A stretch of DNA of 64,000 nt from Sternotherus odoratus (taxonomy: Eukaryota; Chordata; Testudines; Kinosternidae), in NCBI GenBank assembly GCA_032164245.1, contig JAVMKO010000001.1, forward strand, positions 249,993,644 through 250,057,643, in the 5' to 3' direction. The position numbers were made by a program, and so were the translations under genes. Below are positions 35,901 to 44,900 of this stretch, in pieces (within the stretch, counting starts at the first letter, position 1; every line of letters starts with the position of its first letter). Under the pieces are notes generated by a model, which was not told where the DNA came from, ran no database searches, and saw only the letters and a program-made list of their open reading frames with translations.

Positions 35901-38900
35901 CAGTCCCTCATTTTTGTCATCTGTAAAAAGGAAATCCTTAGCTCACAATGGTTCCAGGGCTTAATTCAATTTTGAGATTTATGGGGAAGGCATTATAAGT
36001 TTTTTAGTATTTGTGGCCCAATCCTGCAAACATCACATTTGAATGGGATTACATATGTAAGTAAAGTTGTTCATGCATCTTTGTAGGACTGGGCCTTTAA
36101 TTATTTAGCAGCATAGCTAATGTCTGCCTAGACAGTTTTCAAATTTAAAAATTCTGGGTATATAGATTTCACTGACTCTGTGTTTAAATATAATGCCACA
36201 AGAGGAGATTGCTCAGGTGGACCAGGGACTAAAGGGAGCTCCAGTACAAGCAGACTTTGTATAGTGCATCTGACCCATCAGGCTTCTTCCCACTGCAGGA
36301 AAAGGGTTTCTTGCAATTTTGACTAGCCCAAAAACTCTGGATTATTTTTTAAAATACGTAAACAAATTAATGTAATTTGCTCAGAAGTTCGGAAATGCAA
36401 AAGCTACAGCTGGATGCACACCCATATCGGTGCCTCTTCTTTTTATTATTTATGTAACGGCTAACACATACTAGTGCTTTAAAGAATAAATACAAAGAAA
36501 TGGTCCCTGCCTCAGAATGTAGTTGAACTTAGAAGTGATTTTACCTTCATCTTTAGCGTATGCACAGCGTGCCTCGGGTGGCACATGACCAGGATTCATG
36601 GCTGAATTTGGTCTGCTGGTTGGATCATTAGCTTCCCCGGCTCAGGCCCAGTACTTATGGAGAGTGTGACATGAATGCTGATTCGTGTGCCCCAGTGATA
36701 TGATGATACACATAAAGAAATACAAAGGTTACAGTAATAAGATCAGTCCCCACTTAATTTTTGCATGTGGATATTTTGATGGTTCTGTGAGAGTTTAGAA
36801 CTTTAAAACTGACTCACTTCTTGTGGCCGATGCTTATTACATACATTGTTGTGTATAAGTATTTAGAAAGTGTTAAATATGTGATTGCATCTCAAATATC
36901 GCTTTCCATGACCTTAGATCAGGGGTGGGGAACCTCCAGCCCGCGGGCCTTATACGGCCCGCCAAATAATTCTGTCTGGCGCGGGGCCGGGGACGCGCCG
37001 CAGCCACTGGCCAGGGAGCCGCCAGTGCTGCGCGGCCACCAGGCGAGGGCGGCTCACGCCTGGGGGAGCCGCTGGCGCCGCCCGGCCACCAGGCGGGGGC
37101 GGCTCGCGCGGCCACCGTTAGCCGGGCGGCGAACAGAGGAGCCGCGGGAAGCCGACGGTAAAGAGGGCGTGGGGGGGAGGCTGGGCTGGGGGGCAGGCAA
37201 GGGGGCAGTGGGGGGGAGGAGGCCAGGCTGGGCGGGTGGGGAGGGGGCCAGGAGACTAGGCTGGATGGGGTGGGCGAGGCGTGGGTGCGGGAGGGAAGGA
37301 GGTTTGGTGGGGGGGGAGGCTGGACTGGGCGGGTCAGGCATGGGGGGGCAGGAGGCTGGGTTGGGAGTGGGAGGGGGGGAGGAGGTTAGGTTCGGTAGGA
37401 TGGGCCGGCACAGGCAGGGGTGGGGGAGGAAAGGCAGTTAGATGGGGGGAGGCTGGGCAGGGGTAAATGAAGATCACCCCCTACACCCAGGCTGATAGCG
37501 GGAGCTGACTGGGGCAGGCTGGCAAGGGGCCAGTGGGGGAAACCCCAAAGCAGTGCAGGGCTAAGCACTCCGCCTGCCACTGCTTTGGGGTTCCCCCCGC
37601 TGGCCCCTTGCCAGCTGGGGTGTCAGCTCCCGTTGCCAGCCTGGGCTTCCGGGGAGGGGGGGAGCGGCCCGTGAATGGAATGACATTATAAGTGTCCAAA
37701 TGGCCATTGACAGAAAAAAGATTCCCCACCCCTGCCTTAGATAGTCTACACATGTAACATCTTGTAGTACTTTGTGTGCTGCTTTTGTATATCCTGGAGA
37801 CAGTACAATAGAATCTCAGAGTTATGAGCAACAGGATTATGAACTGACTCACATTCTCTCTCTCTCTCTCACTCTCTCACTTTCTTTCCTTCCCTGTTGC
37901 CACTACCTCACGTTGTGGAAGCCTCTGCTCCATGTGGAGGGTATAGAGGGTGGTTTGGGAAAGCCTGGCCTGGTTCTCGCCTCATCACCTTAGGAGCTGG
38001 GGGAACTCTTGTCTCTAGATGATGTCCATGAGGAGGGAAATTGGACAAATAAAAGGCACTTCTCTAGTCCAAAGGTGTTCCCCCTGCCAAATAGAAAAAG
38101 CCTGCTGCAAACAATGGAGTTGTGAGAGCTTTTCAAAGAGAAGTACACAAAAACCTTTTATAATGGAAAATGTTAGGGAATCTATAGGAAATGCTACTAA
38201 CTTCCCCCTGTATTAAGCAAATATCCTGAACTTTCCAGATTTACAGAATAAGTCCAGTGAGAATTGTAAGTTAGCTAGTTTTCCATGAGAGAAACTCAAA
38301 ATGTACATATTGTTTTCTCTATAAGACAGCTTACAAGATTAAAAAAAAAAATTTCCTCCAAAGGAAATCTTTATATTGTTTCAATATGATATGTAAGTGG
38401 TGACAAAAGTATTGATATGTTATTTAGAAAAATTACAGTGTATAAATCAATAAAAATAAGTATGAAATAAAAAAATAGCAAGAACATGCAATAGAATCTA
38501 AAATTGTAGAAAAATGGTAAGATACTGAATTTCAGAAATTGTACAGTAGATTGTATAATCAATGCATACACATGGGGCAAGGTTGAGGTTGTGTATTCAA
38601 CCTTCAAGTGTGATTATACTCTGAAAAATGACTGGAAAATAGCATCACATTACTCCACAGATCTGTTCCTATATGTATCCAGAGACATATAGCTGACCAA
38701 ATGTATAAGTCCCATCAGTTACCTTTGTGTAACCTTCCAGAAGATCATTGCAGTAATGAAGGTTGCAGTAATGAAACTGAGGCTTGGCAGTGTAACTTGC
38801 AGTGCAGAACCTTTATTGTTGGTGATGTTTAAGAAGGGGGTTTGAGTTTGAAGAATTAGTGAGATCTGGTAAGCTAAACAAACTTGATGTTACATGCCAT

Positions 38901-41900
38901 TTTATCAGTCATTTTTCAGAGCAGAACTGCACTACTTTACTGCAATTTTGCCATAACCTGACTCTTAAGCATTAAAATTTCTAACCTTAACAATACATGA
39001 ATACTCATTTTTTGGATTCTAATAGTACTTTGCACTTAGTCCCCTTTAGCAATGTAGGTCTGAAATCCCCTGGCAAAGGTGGGCAAACATCATTGTCTCT
39101 ATGAGAACTACTCCTGTGGGGTAACTGAAGTATATAGATAGTTTCTTGTCCCAGGTTACACAGTGAGTTGCAGAATTGGGAACAGAACTTGGTTAAACTT
39201 GGTTCTCACTGTGTTCTCAATCCACTAGATTACAGCAGCCTGTTTATTAACAGTTTTATAGATTGAAATAATGGAAATTGATTTTTAACGGTTTGATATA
39301 AAAATTATTTGAAATATAAATAATCTTATTTCTTAATTATTATGTAATTTTCATGGCCTCTGACCACCTAATTTTTATTCCCATCGCTTTTTCTTCTCTA
39401 GTGCAGTTCTGTGCGCCACTTCTCCAACATACGTAGGCTTTGATTTTTCCCATGATTGAAGAGTAACAATTAAATATTTAGGGGAGTCCCCCCACAAGCA
39501 TATAGTTAGGCTGAGACCTGGCATTCCTGCACAGATAGTGTATTAGGTTCTTGGAGTCTTCGGCTAAAAAGGAGGCAGTTGGAGTGGAAGTATGTATTAG
39601 CCTCTGCTGTTGGAGCCTGAGGCTAAAAAGAAAAGGCGGGGGCAGAATGTATTCACCTACTCTGATGACAGAGTATTACCCCATAGCATTCTTTAGTGGA
39701 GTGACAAAAAGCCGCCTTCCTCTGGCTTCTCTTGAAGTGATAAATGCTGCTGCAAATGGTGGCTACATTTTCCATGTCAACTAATTAAAAAAAACTAAAC
39801 CATACAGCTTCAAACAGAAATATTCCTCTGCATACCAGAAGGAACTCTGCTACTGTGCTGGCACAATGCTTCCATAAGTGGCTATTTGCTGGTAAGGTAC
39901 ACACTTAATTTAGTTGAAGTACATATTTTATCTTCCTGTCATTGAAAGGAGCAGATTTATGTAGCATTTGTAAATTGACATGTCCCTGAGTGTAACACAT
40001 TGAACAGCTTTGGAAAAACAAAACATGATCTCACCAGAATGAAGAATTATTTTAATAATACTCTGTATATATTCATAGTTACAACAAATCCTATATAATA
40101 AAAGGGTAAGGAAGTTTGTCCGAAGCCGTCATGCACAGTAGACACGGCCCGGACGAACGGCATGCTGGGAGGTGAAGTTCGGCAGCACAACATGGCCGCC
40201 GTGCATGCGCCGCCGCGAGGGAAGCAGGGTCTGGATCGGGGCTCGGGGAGCGCGAGCAGGAGAGTGGCTGGGCGCAGGCAGGGGGCTTTGGCCAGGCGGG
40301 GCGCGGAAAGGGGGCTCTGCCCGGGCGGGGTGCGGGAAGGGGGTGCTGGGGCGGAGGTGCCCGGGCACGGCCTGGCCAGCTGTGCCCAGCCTAGCCGGAG
40401 CGGGCCACCTTCCCCATCCTGCTGGGGGGGGATGGGAGGGAGCGGGCTGGGCTGTTGGGCACATGACGAGGGGTTGAGGGGCTGTTGGAGTGGGGGAGGG
40501 GGAGAGAGCGAGTGAGTGGGGGGGCCATTGGAGGGGAGGAGGGGGGAGAGAGCTGAGCGAGTGGGGGGGCCGTTGGAGGGGGGAGAGAGCTGAGCGAGTG
40601 GGGGGGCCGTTGGAGGGGGGAGAGAGCTGAGCGAGTGGGGGGGCCGTTGGAGGGAGGGAGGGGGGAGAGAGCTGAGCGAGTGGGGGGGGGCCGCGAGCCG
40701 TTACCGTTGGCCCGTATACATGGGCTTTTACACTAGTATTATATATTTTGTCATTGGTTATAAATAACAGTTTTCCAGGAAAAGGATAATTTCTCCCTGT
40801 TCACTGGTGGAAAAACCAGTTAAATCTGTGTAAGGCATTGTCTATAATGAAAAGTTATATTAGCATAGCTACATCAATCAGCGGTGTGAGGGAAGAGGCC
40901 TTCCGCTGATCTAGCTAGTGCCATTAGTGTAGGAACATCATCTCCCCGAACAGAAACCTTGTCTAGCATAGCTATGCTGACATATATGTGCTGCTCCAGT
41001 CTCTGTAGTTTATGTGGCAGGAACTGTTGAGTTTTGAAGCAGACAAAAGCAATCAGTATTCCAGCACTGTACTGACTTTTTTTTTTTTTTCAAAAGGGTT
41101 GTACTTCCTTAAATATTTTAAGACTTATTAAAATGTTACATCCAGAAAGGTGCAATTGTGTGTTTTGTCCACAAGATGGTGAAAACCTCTAGTTTTAAAT
41201 TGTCTGAAGTCAGTGCAAACTGATAATTTACAATCTGAATTTGACACTATGGTAAGCACTTTAATTTATTTCTACAGTTCATCTGCTGACAAGGCCAAGA
41301 TTAGAACAGCTCATAGGAGAATTATGATTTTGAATCACCCTGATAAAGGTACACTGTTTTCATTAATATTGCTTGTAATATGCTCTTACCACCACCCTCC
41401 TTTCAGTTTACTTAAACTGGTTGTAGCTAGCCATTTATGTAATTCAAGAAATTATGTGCTGTATATTTAGTAGTGAGACGTAAGCTTTTATATCAGCGGT
41501 TCTCAAACTAGTTGAGACCGCGACCCCTTTTTGTGATCCGGCGGCGCGGCGCGACCCCTCCGCCGAAAAGCCGCCGAATTACAAAAATAAAAAAAAGCCC
41601 ACCACCAAAAAAAAAAACCCACTCGTGCGCCCCGGTCCCCCGTCCCCGCCGTGGGCGGGCTGCCGCGGGCGCCCTGGTCCCCCGTCCCCGCCGCGGGTGG
41701 GCTGCCGGGAGCGCCCCGGTCCCCCGTCCCCGCCGCGGGTGGGCTGCCGGGAGCGCCCCGGTCCCCCGTCCCCACCGTGGGCAGGCTGCCGGGAGCGCCC
41801 CGGTCCCCCGTCCCCGCCGCGGGCCCCCAGGTTGAGAAACCCTGTTTTATATGTTGTTGTTTTCTCTAATTAATAAAGCAGACTGATATCCAAGCTCCAT

Positions 41901-44900
41901 GTGCCATAGTAGCACTAGGTTACTCTGCTGCCTTCTGAGCTCATTTTCTAGATCAGCCCTTCACTAGCTTTTAGTGTTCCAGCAGCTTTGAAGAAGGGAA
42001 AACACTAGCCATGAAGTTCCCACTTACGTTACACAAAAATGCTTGAACTGGGTTTTTTCCAGCCATAAATTTAAGAGCACACAAGTCTCTGAGGGACATG
42101 TGCTATAATCACTAAATATATCAGATTCTGGATTTCTTAAACCCCTCCTGGAAAACTAAAGCTGGGCAAAGTTGCTTTAATTGGCCAGGTTTTTAATGTA
42201 AATTTATCTTACAGAAAGGCTTATTATTATAACTTTAACTACACTACAGCTGCTTGAGAAAGAGAGCCCATATGTTCATTCCTGTTTCTACTTTTCAGTA
42301 CCAGATGGTAGATTTGCACTGTATTTCAAAAGTCAAAAGGGGGAAGTGAAGCTTATTTCTTGTTGACAGATTCACAGGATTTTTTTCCTAACCATCATAA
42401 AAAAAGGATAACTGACCGCCAGCAATATCAGGTGTTGAGTAAGCACTTTTCTTTCAGCTGCCTTCTCTCCTTAGGCTGCTAATGGCTAAACAGTCCTGCT
42501 TCGATGTTCTCTGTCATTCTAGTTTTCAATTTGTTTTTCTATAAAATGAGTATACTGAAAATAGGAAAGGAATTCTCTGTTGCATTTGTAATATATTATG
42601 GTGCTCAGAGGTACAGTTTAGCATACACTACTGTGCATATACCTGTGCGCTACCAATTGCAGAATTGGGGCTATAGGTCCTAATCCTGCATCTGCACAGG
42701 CAGGCCCATATACCCACGTAGAGCTCCTTTGACTTTGTTAGGGTTCTGCCCATGTAGCTCCAGTGGTAGAATTGAAGCCTAAGATAATACACAAATGTAG
42801 CACATAATTGGAGTTAAAGGGAAAAGGAAGCTGATTAAAACTACAGTTATAGGTATAAGAGAACTATGGGATCCGAAGACACCATTTTAAATAAATCAAA
42901 ATCAAATGTTTTTAGAGAGATCATGTGCACAATGAAAGACACAAAAAATGTTGCACTGAGGATCCAAACTAAAATTACAAATAATTGACTTGCATGATAC
43001 AAGTTTCTCTCTCATTGGAAGGCAACGAAATAGGTTGTGCACTTACTGATGTAAATGTCACACAAAAAACATTTCTAGCAATTTTGACTTGAGAAAATTC
43101 ACTTTTGGCATTTAAACAGTGCATAGTTAATAATTCTCTACCTTTGTCTTGCTTTTTTGCAGTTATTTTATTTTTCATGCCTTTGCTCTCAAAGGGGAAT
43201 AGACCAGCTACATTCAAATCAGTAATCCCCACTTCTTACTAAAACCCCAGTTATCAGAAAAACTTTACATATGTATTGGTAGGCATTCTCCCCCCCATGT
43301 CCCTCTGTCCCCCCATCCCTAACATACACACAGCATACCACACACTTTAAAAATATGGATTTCACTTTGTTCTTTCTGTATTAGATCTGGGAATAGGGTT
43401 GTCAACTTTCTAATCACACCGACCCAAATGCCCTTGCCTTTCCCTGCCCCTTCTCTAAAGCCCCACCCCGCTCCCTCCATCCCCGCTCCCTACGTTGATC
43501 GCCCTCCCCCACCCTCACTCACTTTCCCTGGACTGGGGCAGCAGGTTGGGGTGTGGGAGGGGATATGGGCTCCTTGGGGGTGGGGCTGAGGGGTTTCAGA
43601 GTGTGGGGGGGGGCCAGGGCTGAGCCTGGGGTTTGGGGCGAAGGAGGGGGTGAGGGATGTGGGCTCTGGGAGGGAGTTTGGATGCAGGAGGGGGCTCTGG
43701 GCTGTGTTAGGGGGTTGGGGTGCAGGAGGCAGTGCAAGGTGTAGGCTCTGACCGGGAGGCGCTTAGCTTGGGCAGCTCCTGGTCATCGGCACAGCAGAGC
43801 TAAGGGGGCCACAGGGACACACCAGCCACTTTAGGGAGCGGCGTGGAGCCAGAGCAGGTAGTGATCCTGTCTTAGCCATGCTGCTGCCACCAAACTTTCA
43901 GCACCTAAAATCTTCTGATTTGGCTTCAGTAGCCGCCGGGAGATAGGGCATGATTCTGGGAGACTCCCGGTGAAACCAGTAGGGAATGAGTTTGTAGTGA
44001 TTTAGACTGCTGAACTAAAAGTCACAGTGAAGTCCTCCAGACTTGGAAGCCCCACCTCCTTCTGTTAACAGGCATATAGAATTGATACTTGTCCTTTCTG
44101 TACATTACATCTTACATTTATTCATAATTTTTCATTCATAAGAACAGATGCTTAGGAAAAGGTTGTTCAGGACACAGTGATGTTTAAACCACATTTTAGC
44201 GTACAAAGATAGAGGTGTATTCTAATGAGTGATGAGCTACTGATACAAACCTTATAATGTTGTTTTTGGAGACTAGGCAGATGGTTGGCACTCAAGGGGA
44301 GAGTTAAAAAAAACAAACACAAAGACCACTGAACTGTAATCAGATTGTTAGATGGAGCATAAAGCAATGACACTGTTCAGGACCAGAAGTTAGAAGGCGT
44401 ACCGTATTTAAATAGCTTTAATGTGACATTTTTTGGCTGGTAGTTCTGTGTTTCTGAATCTAGAATAGAATAGGCTTGGTGTATGTTCTTGATGATTCTG
44501 TATCAAAAATTTACTTATAATATTTTGCCTCTTCTGATTTCCTCGGGGGGGGGGGGGGGGGGCGGATCCTAGCTGTTCTCATTAGATGAACTGTTCAGGA
44601 TAGCCGACCTTGCTTAACAGGTGCAGGAACGATGCATTCAGTCTAAATCTTGCAGGTAAATGCCAATATAGGATGATTTCAGAGAATAATTTTAGACTTT
44701 AGAAAGAGGACTTCACTTTGACAGGAGATTGTGAAAAATAATGTAGAGCAGCAGTGATTAAGATTTTATTGCATGTTTGTTCTGTTTACTTATCCACTAG
44801 TAGTTTAATTTCTCTCTGACATTTTCACAGAAGCTTATGAATTATTTTTTTAGAGGGGGAGGAAACTAATACACCACATCAGCCATAATTTAAGAGATGC

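Noticed and set aside
40495..40690. CRISPR-like array of direct repeats
   Set aside because: The units are contiguous minisatellite copies without unique spacers, inside a Helitron in an animal genome.
43553..43744. Gly-rich 63-codon frame
   Set aside because: G-rich interior of a probable transposon with no supporting evidence.
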